The translations under genes and the position numbers were made by a program. 64,000 bases of DNA from Thalassospira sp. MCCC 1A03138 (GTDB lineage Bacteria; Pseudomonadota; Alphaproteobacteria; Rhodospirillales; Thalassospiraceae), in assembly GCF_002115785.1 (NCBI RefSeq), contig NZ_JFJY01000001.1, forward strand, positions 496,001 through 560,000, read 5' to 3'. Under the pieces are notes generated by a model, which was not told where the DNA came from, searched no databases, and saw only the letters and a list, made by a program, of their open reading frames with translations. This document shows, piece after piece, positions 26,191 to 35,161 of the stretch (the first letter of the stretch is position 1; each line of letters opens with the position of its first letter).

Positions 26191-27630
26191 ATGGGTTCGA
26201 TGCAACCGGCCAAAATGCGCTGGGAAAATCTGCTTTCACCACACCGGCTTGATTTTCGGGATGGCAAGATCCGCCTGCCCGATGGCCATCCGCATCCAAG
26301 CCCTGACGGCAGAAGCCCGTTCCAGATCGATGTTGACCGGATCATTTTTTCATCCTCGTTCCGCCGTCTTCAGAACAAGACACAGGTTCATCCGCTTTCG
26401 GAAAATGACCATGTGCATACCCGCCTGACCCACACGATAGAGGTCGGATCGGTCGGGCAATCCCTTGGCCTGATGGCCGGTGCGCATATCGTCAAGCACC
26501 TGCCGAAAGGAAGCCCGATCACCATTGCCGATATCGGCTATATGGTACAGGCCGCGTGCCTGGCCCATGATATCGGCAATCCGCCGTTTGGCCATTCCGG
26601 CGAGGATGCGATCAATGAATGGTTCACCACATCGCGCCTTGCCAAGGAAGAACTGACCGGGCGGCTGACCGGGCCGGAGCTTGAAGATTTGCGGCATTTC
26701 GAAGGGAATGCGCAGGGGTTACGGATCATCAGCCAGCTTGAAATGAAGCGGTTTGATGGTGGGTTGAACCTGACTTACGGCACACTCGGCAGCTTCATCA
26801 AATATCCGCGCAGCACGTCGGTGCCCGATGCGCGCCGCCGCGAGTATACCGGTCTCAAGAAACCCGGATATTATCAGGCGGAACGCGACATCGCCCATGC
26901 GATTGCCAATGTTTGCGGGCTATCACCGCTTGACGGGTTTGACGGCGCGTGGCGACGTCATCCGCTGGTCTATCTGGTCGAGGCGGCCGATGACATCTGT
27001 TATTCGGTGGTCGATCTTGAAGATGGCTGGGAGCTTAACTGTGTCAGTTTCGAGCAGGTCGAACGCGCCTTGGCCCCGATTGCCCGCCATCCGGAAAAAT
27101 ATGAAGGCGACGCCGAAAAACGCTGGGCCGATTTGCGGGCCGAGCCATGGTATGCCGAGAAATCCGAAGATGACCGGATCGGCTTTTTGCGTGGCAAGGC
27201 GATTGGCAATCTGGTGAAGGCGGCGGTTGATGCCTTTATCGAGCATGAGGATGCGTTGCTTTCGGGCACGCTGGAAGGCGATCTGCTGGCCAATACGCCG
27301 CTTGGCAAGGATGCCAAAAACTGCAAGATGCTGGCGGTTGAGCGGATTTATAACGCGCCCCATGTCCTGCCGATTGAAATGGCCGGGTTCGAGGTCATCA
27401 ACGGCCTGCTTGACAGCTTTGTGCGGGCCGCGATTGACATCGAAGAACATCAGAAACACGGCAAACGCCTGCCGCCGCAGGCCGACCGGATCGACAAACT
27501 TCTGTCGGGCAAACTTTCGGAAGCCGACGGGCTTTATGCCCGGATCATGCGGGTGATGGATTACATTTCCGGCATGACGGACCGCTATGCGGTGACGCTG
27601 TTTCGCAAACTCCAAGGCATTACGATTTAA
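26191..27630 (+). CDS. dgt: Deoxyguanosinetriphosphate triphosphohydrolase-like protein
   Basis: HD-domain dNTPase that removes triphosphate from dNTPs. From the ATG at 26191 (GGGAG upstream) it has 479 residues. The metal site is visible: RLTHTIEV supplies the first His, CLAHDIGNPPFGHSGED is the central HD, and YLVEAADDICYSVVDLEDG gives the later Asp. The N-terminal FSSSFRRLQNKTQVHPL is a family signature. It follows the type 1/2 dGTPase pattern, which keeps the dNTP pool balanced and can restrict phages in some bacteria. Substrate specificity cannot be read from sequence. Confidence 0.92.
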   Translation: MGSMQPAKMRWENLLSPHRLDFRDGKIRLPDGHPHPSPDGRSPFQIDVDRIIFSSSFRRLQNKTQVHPLSENDHVHTRLTHTIEVGSVGQSLGLMAGAHIVKHLPKGSPITIADIGYMVQAACLAHDIGNPPFGHSGEDAINEWFTTSRLAKEELTGRLTGPELEDLRHFEGNAQGLRIISQLEMKRFDGGLNLTYGTLGSFIKYPRSTSVPDARRREYTGLKKPGYYQAERDIAHAIANVCGLSPLDGFDGAWRRHPLVYLVEAADDICYSVVDLEDGWELNCVSFEQVERALAPIARHPEKYEGDAEKRWADLRAEPWYAEKSEDDRIGFLRGKAIGNLVKAAVDAFIEHEDALLSGTLEGDLLANTPLGKDAKNCKMLAVERIYNAPHVLPIEMAGFEVINGLLDSFVRAAIDIEEHQKHGKRLPPQADRIDKLLSGKLSEADGLYARIMRVMDYISGMTDRYAVTLFRKLQGITI

Positions 27631-27797
27631 CGGAAATGCCGCCTAAAGTATTGAGAAACATATCATATTTATCACAGTAAGTTTCTACCGGGAGCTTTTG
27701 ACGGGAATTTTTTCCATCATTCTTGAAAAAGTTCTTGATTTGTTCTTTTCGTTGTGTCATAAAGATAAAGTCAACAGGACAAATGGGTCCGGAGACA

Positions 27798-27832
27798 AAA
27801 CCCGCAAAGCGTGATTCGCTTTGCGGGTTTTT
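27798..27832 (+). terminator. Strong terminator downstream of dgt
   Basis: AACCCGCAAAGCG and CGCTTTGCGGGTT form a 13-pair stem around TGATT, followed by TTTT. It lies about 170 bp past the dgt stop. With A residues before the stem it may act in both directions. An AT-rich stretch just upstream could hold the promoter of a short RNA, but this is not supported. Confidence 0.75.
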
Positions 27833-28500
27833 TGCGTTTCGGGCGGCAAAGACAGGAATGGGATGATGACAGGGCAGCGATCTGACGGGATGAAATGGCG
27901 GGGGTGGCATCGCCGAAGGGGCATCACTGGCGCATGGAAAAGTCATTACGGCGGTGGTGTGTTCGTGCGGTAAGGCCGCGGGAAATTTGCGAAAACTGTG
28001 GTTTGTCATGACGGGAGAGATGTGCCCTTGGGGCAAGGGCGTTTGTTCGGGGCAGCGAGAACCGGGGCGAAGTTGGTTCAGTCCGGTCGGTGAAGCGTGA
28101 CAATGCCGAGAATCAGCGGGCCCGAATTGCGCCCGGATTGGATCGGCTGGCCGGGTTGCCGGGGTGGCAAGCAAGATCGGTTGCCAGCGGGGCGATGGTG
28201 CATTCGGACATGCCAAAAGGCCGGTCATCGGTGGCGGGACGTGCGCCTGCCATGCGACAACGTTCTTGCCTTTGGGGCGAGGTGCGTTTTGGGGCAACCA
28301 AGAGCGGCGAGTGTTTGTTCGGGGCAGCTTGGTCCGTCCGGGGCGTGGTCCGTCCAGTGGGTGGCGTTTGGCGATGTGCAGGGGGCTGCGGGTTTGGCGG
28401 ACTGGATTGGTGGCGGGCCGATGTGCGTTTGGGATGCAGTGGGGCAGCGGGGGCGGCTTGTGGGCTTAGCTGGCGGGGCTGGCTTTGGCGATGGATCAAA

Positions 28501-28588
28501 ATCGTCATTCCGGGCGCAGCGCAGCGTAGACCCGAAATCCATGCTCCATTGAAAGAGACTGGATTCCCGCCGTCGCGGGAATGACGAT
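28501..28588. repeat. REPIN-like element with 11-bp terminal inverted repeats
   Basis: ATCGTCATTCC (28501-28511) is the exact reverse complement of GGAATGACGAT (28578-28588). Inside the right arm is ATTCCCGC/GCGGGAAT with a CGTC loop. The left arm contains the imperfect stem ATTCCGGG...CCCGAAAT. Two palindromes in inverted orientation are the structure of a REPIN, mobilised in trans by RAYT transposases. A single related unit is at 14937-14960. Confidence 0.6.
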
Positions 28589-28650
28589 CAGGTCGGGAAG
28601 GCTTTGCCCGCAGTCTGAAAAGCCCGGCACAAGGACCGGGCTTTGGTTTT

Positions 28651-29394
28651 TCAGATGATGTAGTGGATACCGCATTCGGTTTTGTCCTGCCCGGCCCAGC
28701 GACCGGCACGGACATCGGTTGAATTGGGATCAACGCGATCCGTGCATGGCATGCAGCCGATGGACAGGAAGCCTTCGGCCTCCAGCGGGTGGTGTGGCAA
28801 GGCGCGGTTTTCAAAGATATCTTCGATATCCTCGCGCCGGTAACCGGCCAGCGGATTGATCTTGATCCGGGTTCCGGCAGTTTCGATCACGGGCAGTTGC
28901 CCGCGTTCGCCACCGTGGAAGCGTTTGCGCCCGGTCAGCCACGCGTCATAGCCCTTAAGCGCACGTTGCAGCGGCTCGACCTTGCGCAGATAGCAGCATT
29001 TGGCGGTATCCGTGGCAAACAGCATGCCGTTGGGATCGTCCGCCGCCAGAAGCGTTTCATCCGGGCGCATGATCTGGATATTGGTCAGGCCAAGCTGATC
29101 AACGAGCTGCTCGCGATAACGATGGGTTTCGCCAAACAGCTTGCGGGTATCAAGGAAGATCACCGGCAGGTTGGGATCGACCTCGGACACAAGGGCCAGC
29201 AGAGCCGCGGCCTCTGTCCCAAACGACGAGGTCATGGTGATCTTGCCATTGAATTCTTCATGCACCATCGGTTCGATCAGGGAAATGCCCTGCAAGTGGC
29301 CGTATCGCGACAGCAGATCGGCTGCGCGGACTTCGGCTTCCTCGACCGACATCGAGCCGCCGGTAACAATGTCTTCTTCGCGCATGACTGTCAT
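28651..29394 (-). CDS. cysH: Adenylyl-sulfate reductase, thioredoxin-dependent (CysH family)
   Basis: Assimilatory reduction of activated sulfate to sulfite. 247 residues from the ATG at 29394, which shares its A with the upstream stop as TGATG. The catalytic cysteine lies in the C-terminal ECGIHYI. Two further cysteine pairs, KCCYLRK and GCMPC, bind a [4Fe-4S] cluster. These pairs mark the APS-reducing branch, not the PAPS-reducing type of enterobacteria. The substrate-binding SSFGTEAAAL and FLDTRKLFGETHRY segments are in place. Longer in-frame starts would overlap the upstream gene more deeply. Confidence 0.92.
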   Translation of the reverse strand: MTVMREEDIVTGGSMSVEEAEVRAADLLSRYGHLQGISLIEPMVHEEFNGKITMTSSFGTEAAALLALVSEVDPNLPVIFLDTRKLFGETHRYREQLVDQLGLTNIQIMRPDETLLAADDPNGMLFATDTAKCCYLRKVEPLQRALKGYDAWLTGRKRFHGGERGQLPVIETAGTRIKINPLAGYRREDIEDIFENRALPHHPLEAEGFLSIGCMPCTDRVDPNSTDVRAGRWAGQDKTECGIHYII

Positions 29395-29951
29395 CACAAC
29401 CATCCCCGACGGTCGATATAATCGTCCGTCATTTTCAGAAGCTGCTTCATATCCGCCCCATCGGCCTTCCATTTTTCACGCTGATCGGAAAGCTCGCGCA
29501 GGCGCTGATCCCATTTGGGCACCAGCCAGTTTTCAATCGCATGGCGGATACGGCCGGCCAGACGCGGGCTGTGCCCGTTGGTCGACACCGTAATCATCAG
29601 ATCACCGCGCGTGACCCGCGCTGGCGAGAAAAAATCACAGTATTCCTTGACGTCCTCGACATTGGCGATGGTGCCGACGGCCTTGGCGATGGCGGCCAGT
29701 TCGGCGGCCTTTTCATGCGGCAAATCAACAATAAATAGGATTGCGGCCGCGTTGACATCGGCCGAATTCGGGAGATAGCGGTGCAACCGGTCGCCGGCCT
29801 GGTCCACCAGTTCGGCAATCGGGTCTTCGGCATAAACGGTGACGTATTTCGCCCCATCACCGTCAAGCTGGCGCAAACGGTTCAGGGTTGCCTGACCGTT
29901 GCCCACCAGCGCGACCGAAAGCCGCGCAAGGTCCAGATTGATGGGAAACAT
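29394..29951 (-). CDS. Precorrin-2 dehydrogenase / sirohydrochlorin ferrochelatase-like protein
   Basis: 185 residues matching the N-terminal half of siroheme synthase CysG (Met8p-like). It begins MFPINLDLARLSVALVGNG, where the NAD-binding glycine motif is VALVGNGQA. It contains IANVEDVKEYCDFFSPARV, close to the conserved NxxDxxxxCdF-PA block, and then ITVSTNGHSPRLAGRIR, which carries the catalytic region. The enzyme converts precorrin-2 to siroheme, the cofactor of sulfite reductase. No uroporphyrinogen methyltransferase half is present. It is translationally coupled to cysH, which suits sulfate assimilation. No sulfite reductase gene is found between them. Confidence 0.88.
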   Translation of the reverse strand: MFPINLDLARLSVALVGNGQATLNRLRQLDGDGAKYVTVYAEDPIAELVDQAGDRLHRYLPNSADVNAAAILFIVDLPHEKAAELAAIAKAVGTIANVEDVKEYCDFFSPARVTRGDLMITVSTNGHSPRLAGRIRHAIENWLVPKWDQRLRELSDQREKWKADGADMKQLLKMTDDYIDRRGWL

Positions 29952-29990
29952 CGTCGATCCTCAAAAGAAAGTTTCTGTTGGTTGATTAAG

Positions 29991-30019
29991 ACTATGGGTG
30001 TGTATATCGGATAATTCAA
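29991..30019 (-). promoter_or_regulatory. Putative promoter of the siroheme-cysH operon
   Basis: On the minus strand TTGAAT (30019-30014) and CATAGT (29996-29991) are separated by 17 bp, about 40 bp upstream of the siroheme gene start. The surrounding DNA is AT-rich. No effector site was identified. Confidence 0.4.
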
Positions 30020-30209
30020 TACATTTTTTATGTGTTTTATATTTATAGAACACTATTTTCTGCGTTAATAAATCCATGATCCGGCCCCGATGCCGGACGT
30101 AGAAATCGGACGCAGAAACGTTGCGGTGAAGCTTTTCCTGCACTTTTTGAAATTTCACCCTATATTGGGCGCGAATTTAAGCGCTTCGCATGACAAAGAG
30201 ATCCCGCCG

Positions 30210-31286
30210 ATGTCCTCGATTGAGCAAACCAGCAGCGTATCATCCCCCGCCCCTGCCACCGGTTCCATCGCCCCCACCCCGCACAGGAATGTTGCGATAT
30301 GGCTGTTTTTTGTGGCGGCCATGGTGTTCATCATGGTGGTGATTGGCGGCCTGACGCGGCTGACCGAGTCCGGGTTATCCATCGTGGAATGGCGGCCCTT
30401 TACCGGGATCATCCCGCCAATGAACGAGGCGGACTGGATGGCGCTTTATCAGCAATACAGCCAGTATCCGGAGTTTCAGAAGATCAATGCCTGGATGTCG
30501 GTCGAGGATTTCAAATCGATTTTCTGGCTGGAATTCATTCACCGGCTTTGGGGCCGGTTAATTGGCGTTGTGTTCTTTGTGCCGTTCGTCTGGTTCCTTG
30601 CCAAAAAATCCATTGATGGCGCGACCAAATGGAAGCTTTGGGGCCTGTTCATCCTTGGCGGCTTGCAGGGGGCGATGGGCTGGTACATGGTCATGAGCGG
30701 CCTTGTCGACCGCCCCGATGTCAGCCAGTACCGCCTGACCGCGCATTTCGGTCTGGCGCTGGTGATTTTCATCGCGTTGATGTGGGTCGGGTTTAATCAA
30801 TATGCCCCGCGCGGCATTTCAACCCATGCGTCGAAACGCGGCTGGCAGCTTCTGGCGCTGATCGTGTTTACCGCCCTTTCGGGCGGCTTTGTTGCCGGGA
30901 TCAATGCCGGACATACCTATAACACCTTCCCGCTGATGGACGGGCAACTGATCCCCGACGGGCTGTTTGTCTATAGCCCGACATGGCTGGCGCCATTTGA
31001 AGACCATATGACGGTGCAGTGGGATCACCGGTGGCTGGCGAAACTGACCTTTGTCATGGTGATCCTGTTCTGGTGGCGGGCGGGGAAATGGAACCTGTCA
31101 CCGCAGCAACGCCTTGCCACCCATCTGGTGCTGGCGGCGGTTTGCCTTCAGGTGACATTGGGGATTTCAACACTGCTGTCGGTTGTGTGGCTACCGCTGG
31201 GTGTGGCGCATCAGGCGGGTGCCGTCATCCTTGTTGGGGCGATGACTTATGCGGTTTACAGGTTGTCGGGAGATCGGGGTGCTTGA
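30210..31286 (+). CDS. ctaA: Heme A synthase, COX15/CtaA family
   Basis: Inner-membrane enzyme that oxidises heme O to heme A for aa3-type cytochrome oxidase. From the ATG at 30210 it has 358 residues and about eight transmembrane segments. Its conserved histidines sit in the usual motifs: IHRLWGRLIG, RLTAHFGLA and WDHRWLAKL with VAHQAGA near the end. VIGGLTRLTESGLSIVEWRP is the family's N-terminal signature. The alphaproteobacterial (type 2, COX15-like) subgroup is clear. It precedes, with no visible terminator, the convergent SIR2 gene 44 bp away. Confidence 0.94.
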   Translation: MSSIEQTSSVSSPAPATGSIAPTPHRNVAIWLFFVAAMVFIMVVIGGLTRLTESGLSIVEWRPFTGIIPPMNEADWMALYQQYSQYPEFQKINAWMSVEDFKSIFWLEFIHRLWGRLIGVVFFVPFVWFLAKKSIDGATKWKLWGLFILGGLQGAMGWYMVMSGLVDRPDVSQYRLTAHFGLALVIFIALMWVGFNQYAPRGISTHASKRGWQLLALIVFTALSGGFVAGINAGHTYNTFPLMDGQLIPDGLFVYSPTWLAPFEDHMTVQWDHRWLAKLTFVMVILFWWRAGKWNLSPQQRLATHLVLAAVCLQVTLGISTLLSVVWLPLGVAHQAGAVILVGAMTYAVYRLSGDRGA

Positions 31287-31330
31287 AGGGGCTTGATGCC
31301 ACAACACGTGCATTTAAAGGACAGAAGAAA

Positions 31331-34300
31331 TTAGATCGCTAGGTCATAAAGACGTTGATACTGCTGATTCTCAACAAGGGTTTTCTCAGCCTCTTTCATC
31401 TCATTGAGCATTTCCTGAAGCGTATGTTTGTTCCAATTCTCGATGTTATTATCGGGAATCATTATCGCCAGCATCTTAAGCGTATCGATGGGCCATTTCC
31501 GATGGATTCCACTTTGTTGAATCTGCCAGAGCACATGTTCTGTTCCCGGCCTTAGGGATTGTTCCGCCCAATTGAGAGCGTCCGGAAAGGCGTCACCTGT
31601 TTTAATCAAGCATTCTACGAGCTCGATGGATGTCTTCGTCGTATTTCTAGCTTGAGCTTTTGGCCAGTAGGCTTGTAGCCAAGGGAAGCAAATATCCTTC
31701 CATATATCTGCTTGTTTTTCGATATTATCTCCAAGACGATCTTTGAATGATACAGCTATGTCGATAAGACCATCCTCAGGTAAACGGTCCACTACCAAGC
31801 GAACGTCTTCCGGTTTGATGATTGTACTCGGGTCCAAACTAGCGCCCACAAACAGATAAACGAGATTCGAACGTTGATCCCCCAACTCCGAATAATTTTC
31901 AAGAGCGGTAATAAAGTCTGTTTTGAATGCTGCCAGCAAGTTCGGCCCTGCACTCGCGGCCCACGCATAGGCAGCCCATAACTCTCGGGCTTCACCGGAG
32001 GTATCCCAGTGCATCCATGGCAACAGTGATGTCTTCGTCCAATCCGGTGCAATTGCAAAAAGATTTAATAGTTTGGAGGCCAACATGACCCGCCCCAAGC
32101 GGCCAGCCTCTAATGCAACGATAGAATCAAAATAAGCCAAAACAGGCTCAGGTAGCCCCCTACCAACTTCTGGCTGGTACTTCCAAAGCCGATTAACCGC
32201 CGCCTCAGCAAGCTGACCAGCAGCGCTGTTTAAAGCCTTAGTAAGAATGTCGTCAGTTTGAACCCTGGACTCATCAGTGACTGCACACCATCCTTTGTTC
32301 CAGAATAGTCGGAAAGTGTCCTCTTCTTTGACTAAACATTCCTCAGAGAAGCCTTCTATACAGGACGAAATCGCCGAGCTAGCCTCAGAATACAAACTAT
32401 CAGGAGCCTTGAGAAGAAGCCCCGCAAGATAAGAAAGCGTTCTGGGCCGAATTTTTCCTTCGCGACGGAGCGCGCTCGTACTCCATAACAAACTATTCCA
32501 ATATTTTGCTGGCCAGTCTCCCTTATCCGCCAGATTGCGAAGCACACGTAAGGCGCTAACAGGCCAAGTCATGTAAATGCCAGTAAATTCTTCCTCACCA
32601 ATCTCGCTTTCTCTGACTTGATTGGTTAGCTGATCGATGAGCGGCTTTTCCTGCCAGTCAGAGCGCACATGCTCATACGGATCAACCCATTGAGCTCTTC
32701 CGCCCCATGAAAGAAATTCGTCTACATCCAGAGCTTCGTCTTGTGGCGATTTATACGCCTCGGCGATTTGTCGCGTTTCAAAATTGAGCTCCACCCCCGA
32801 GGATGCAAGTTTACTCAGCCGGAGATTGATCTTTCTTTCTCGTCGCTGTTCATGACCTTCACTGCTTTCTTCTACGGGCGGGCCAATTCGAATGACCTCT
32901 ACCAACCGCTCTAAGTCTTCGGCAGGCAATCGCTGACCAGCCTTTCGCAGGAACACCATGACCTCGTGATAAAGCTCATTTGACCACACGTTTTGAGGGG
33001 TTCCGGCAAGCAATAGATTGGTTGCTGCATGAATATCCGCATTCGGATCCTCAGTAAGGACATGGAGCGCCAACCGGTGGAATAAGGGAATCTCACTTTC
33101 TAGCCATAAATTGAGCACGAGATTTGCATGAGAACTATTTCGCGCTGCAACTGCAAAGTATCCGTCCCGCGCCCAATCAATCAGAAAAGTCCAATCATCC
33201 CTATCCCGGTTCTGTTCATGGTCTTCGATGGCAGGGCGATAGAATGAAGGAATACTAAATCCTACCTCATCTAGGGGCAGGAGCTGCGTGGCGTGACGCA
33301 ACTGTTCCGTAATCTCCAGTGCATGATTGGCAAAGAATTCCTCTTTGTATGGAGACCGGTCAAATCGGGCCCTCCGCCAATGCTCACCGTCAGTAACCAA
33401 CTTGAAATGTGCGCAATCCTCCAAAAACGTCAACGGAGCCGGGTCATCGTCGCGCAGATTTCTAAAACTAAGATGCCTTGATGGCCCCGGGACGACAATC
33501 AGGTGCGGCTTGGAAGTTTCGACAATAGCACGCCCGAGAAGCTTGCGTTCTGCATCTGATGCCGCGTTTACAACCAAGCCTTCCCACCAGAGGTCTTCAC
33601 GATGGTCGATAGGAGTATTTTGCGTTAGGACAGTCCATAAGAGACGCAGTCGATCTGGCAATTCTGGTGGTTCATTTTCACCGCCTCTCTTCTGGGAAAG
33701 ATGGTGGCGCACTTGATCGCGGAAGAAAGGATGGAGGCAGCCACCTTTGCGCGCCGCCCAACCCAAGACTTGAGGAACATGCAAATGATTGGCAAGCCAA
33801 CGGGCAAGTTGTGTGGAAATATCATCTAAAGCTGCATTCGCGTATTGAGCAAAGACGCCCGCTACGATGGGCACACGTTTTACGCTTCCATCAGCAAGCT
33901 TGTCCACCGGCCTTGATAGAAGCCCCGCCTCATCGAAAACGTCGAGCCACCCTGCAAGAATAGGGAAGTCATTCTCATCCGTAATCACTTCGGCTTCTGC
34001 GAGTGCTTTAGCCGTTGGCTTGTCCGATAGAGCCCAAGTCACACGTTGAGCAATTGGGTCCTGCGCGTTAGACGGCAACTTGCGTAGCTCATCGAAAACG
34101 ATTTGACGGCGTAAATTAATTGGGTCTCTACTAATATCTGCCCATCTGACAAGCGTATCCGTCAGCTTTCCAAAACCGTCTTGAGCATCGAACAAAATTG
34201 GCGTTACGTTTTTGCCCTGCCAAGCCAAATCTGCTCTTCTTCGCCCTTCTTCGCCATCTTTGAAATCGGCGAACGCATAAGCTTTCTGGAAACGCGCCCC

Positions 34301-34984
34301 TCTTTGGCGTTCTGCGGCCAGCGCATCAACCATATATGACATAACCGGGTCGTTCAGGCTGTAGCCCACGAATACGATGGTAAATTCGCGGAACAACTCC
34401 GTAATGAACCGCGACGCCCACCGTTCCGTGAGATAGGCACGTCCGAAATCGGCGGCTGTCAGAACAAGGCTCTGCCCGTTGGTATCCGTATCCGTAATTC
34501 TTCCATGAAGATATACGACAGAACCCCAACCGTGAGGCTTGGGAAGGGGAAGCTTCGGTGCAGCGTCAAACAAGATGTTGGGATCGGCAAGCTCAAAACG
34601 ATCATCAAAGTTAGTTGTAACAAGACGAATAAAACCACCTGAGTGACGTGAAAGGTCGAGAAGCGCCTTATGGGTAACCAATGAATTCTCCGGAGGCTGC
34701 ACGGTAAGGATATTAATCGCCTCACGCCGGAGAACACCATCATTCAAACGATTTTCGAGTAACCCAAGAACCTTATCGAGTTGACCTTTTTCACAGAGGT
34801 CTTGTTCCAATTCCAACTTCGCTTGGGCGGTACGTTCATAAATTTGCGACACAAGCCCATCAAACATCGGCAAACCTGTGCTTACCGAAATTCCCGACCC
34901 GCAAAAGAAAACGACTTTGCCATCATCCCGAAGATTCAATAATTCGACCGGAATATTCGGCCCATTCTGTATCAACTCAGGCAT
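31331..34984 (-). CDS. SIR2-domain protein, large, probable anti-phage defence gene
   Basis: 1217 residues. The first ~290 form a SIR2-like NAD-binding domain: CGSGIS at 28-33 (the GAGxS equivalent), TTNFDD at 123-128, a catalytic histidine H160 in YLHGRI, and GYSLND at 207-212. The remaining ~920 residues are mostly helical, Trp/Leu-rich and without membrane segments or known enzyme motifs. They may be the large C-terminal sensor region seen in SIR2 defence proteins such as Dsr1, possibly the DUF4020 family, which I cannot confirm. Such proteins sense phage and deplete NAD+. The gene stands alone, with lower GC and different codon use than its neighbours, inserted between the housekeeping genes ctaA and DUF3422. 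Confidence 0.8.
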   Translation of the reverse strand: MPELIQNGPNIPVELLNLRDDGKVVFFCGSGISVSTGLPMFDGLVSQIYERTAQAKLELEQDLCEKGQLDKVLGLLENRLNDGVLRREAINILTVQPPENSLVTHKALLDLSRHSGGFIRLVTTNFDDRFELADPNILFDAAPKLPLPKPHGWGSVVYLHGRITDTDTNGQSLVLTAADFGRAYLTERWASRFITELFREFTIVFVGYSLNDPVMSYMVDALAAERQRGARFQKAYAFADFKDGEEGRRRADLAWQGKNVTPILFDAQDGFGKLTDTLVRWADISRDPINLRRQIVFDELRKLPSNAQDPIAQRVTWALSDKPTAKALAEAEVITDENDFPILAGWLDVFDEAGLLSRPVDKLADGSVKRVPIVAGVFAQYANAALDDISTQLARWLANHLHVPQVLGWAARKGGCLHPFFRDQVRHHLSQKRGGENEPPELPDRLRLLWTVLTQNTPIDHREDLWWEGLVVNAASDAERKLLGRAIVETSKPHLIVVPGPSRHLSFRNLRDDDPAPLTFLEDCAHFKLVTDGEHWRRARFDRSPYKEEFFANHALEITEQLRHATQLLPLDEVGFSIPSFYRPAIEDHEQNRDRDDWTFLIDWARDGYFAVAARNSSHANLVLNLWLESEIPLFHRLALHVLTEDPNADIHAATNLLLAGTPQNVWSNELYHEVMVFLRKAGQRLPAEDLERLVEVIRIGPPVEESSEGHEQRRERKINLRLSKLASSGVELNFETRQIAEAYKSPQDEALDVDEFLSWGGRAQWVDPYEHVRSDWQEKPLIDQLTNQVRESEIGEEEFTGIYMTWPVSALRVLRNLADKGDWPAKYWNSLLWSTSALRREGKIRPRTLSYLAGLLLKAPDSLYSEASSAISSCIEGFSEECLVKEEDTFRLFWNKGWCAVTDESRVQTDDILTKALNSAAGQLAEAAVNRLWKYQPEVGRGLPEPVLAYFDSIVALEAGRLGRVMLASKLLNLFAIAPDWTKTSLLPWMHWDTSGEARELWAAYAWAASAGPNLLAAFKTDFITALENYSELGDQRSNLVYLFVGASLDPSTIIKPEDVRLVVDRLPEDGLIDIAVSFKDRLGDNIEKQADIWKDICFPWLQAYWPKAQARNTTKTSIELVECLIKTGDAFPDALNWAEQSLRPGTEHVLWQIQQSGIHRKWPIDTLKMLAIMIPDNNIENWNKHTLQEMLNEMKEAEKTLVENQQYQRLYDLAI

Positions 34985-35064
34985 TCAATTGCCCCCCTTG
35001 AAACAGTATGAAACAGCGGTGCAACTTCAACAACACCAAACCACTCAACGACACTTTATAAGAG

Positions 35065-35081
35065 CATCATTTACAATGATG
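35065..35081. promoter_or_regulatory. Palindrome upstream of the SIR2 gene
   Basis: CATCATT (35065-35071), TAC, then AATGATG (35075-35081) is a perfect 7-bp dyad about 85 bp upstream of the SIR2 start, next to an AT-rich TTATAA stretch (35057-35062). It may be an operator or a promoter-associated element of this island. Confidence 0.35.
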
Positions 35082-35161
35082 ATGCAGCACTACCGTTCGG
35101 CATATTAAAGCTTAGATGCCCTCAATATGCTCCCAACTGCAAAGCCCGGCCTAAAACACCC

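Larger units (their letters stand above)
27631..28650. other. Gene-free interval of 1.02 kb between dgt and cysH
   Basis: It holds, in order: an AT-rich stretch (27640-27790), a strong hairpin terminator (27798-27832), a long plus-strand G-rich segment (about 27840-28490) and a REPIN-like repeat (28501-28588). The AT-rich part encodes a possible 46-residue minus-strand peptide (27620-27760, MTQRKEQIKNFF...) without a usable ribosome site. The G-rich part has open frames on both strands, but their translations are Gly/Arg/Trp- or Pro/Ala-rich and do not look like proteins. Short repeated words such as TTCGGGGCAGC (near 28036 and 28318) occur. Confidence 0.6.

Noticed and set aside
27620-27760. 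Possible 46-residue minus-strand peptide (MTQRKEQIKNFF...)
   Set aside because: The composition is protein-like but there is no ribosome site, it overlaps the end of dgt, and nothing recognisable is present.
28090-28584. Long plus-strand open frame in the dgt-cysH gap
   Set aside because: Its translation is dominated by Gly, Arg, Trp and Cys, overlaps the REPIN-like element, and has no ribosome site or protein-like pattern.
31287-35161. Attachment-site direct repeats flanking the SIR2 gene
   Set aside because: No matching direct repeats of useful length were seen on the two sides, and no integrase is present, so the island boundary cannot be proved.
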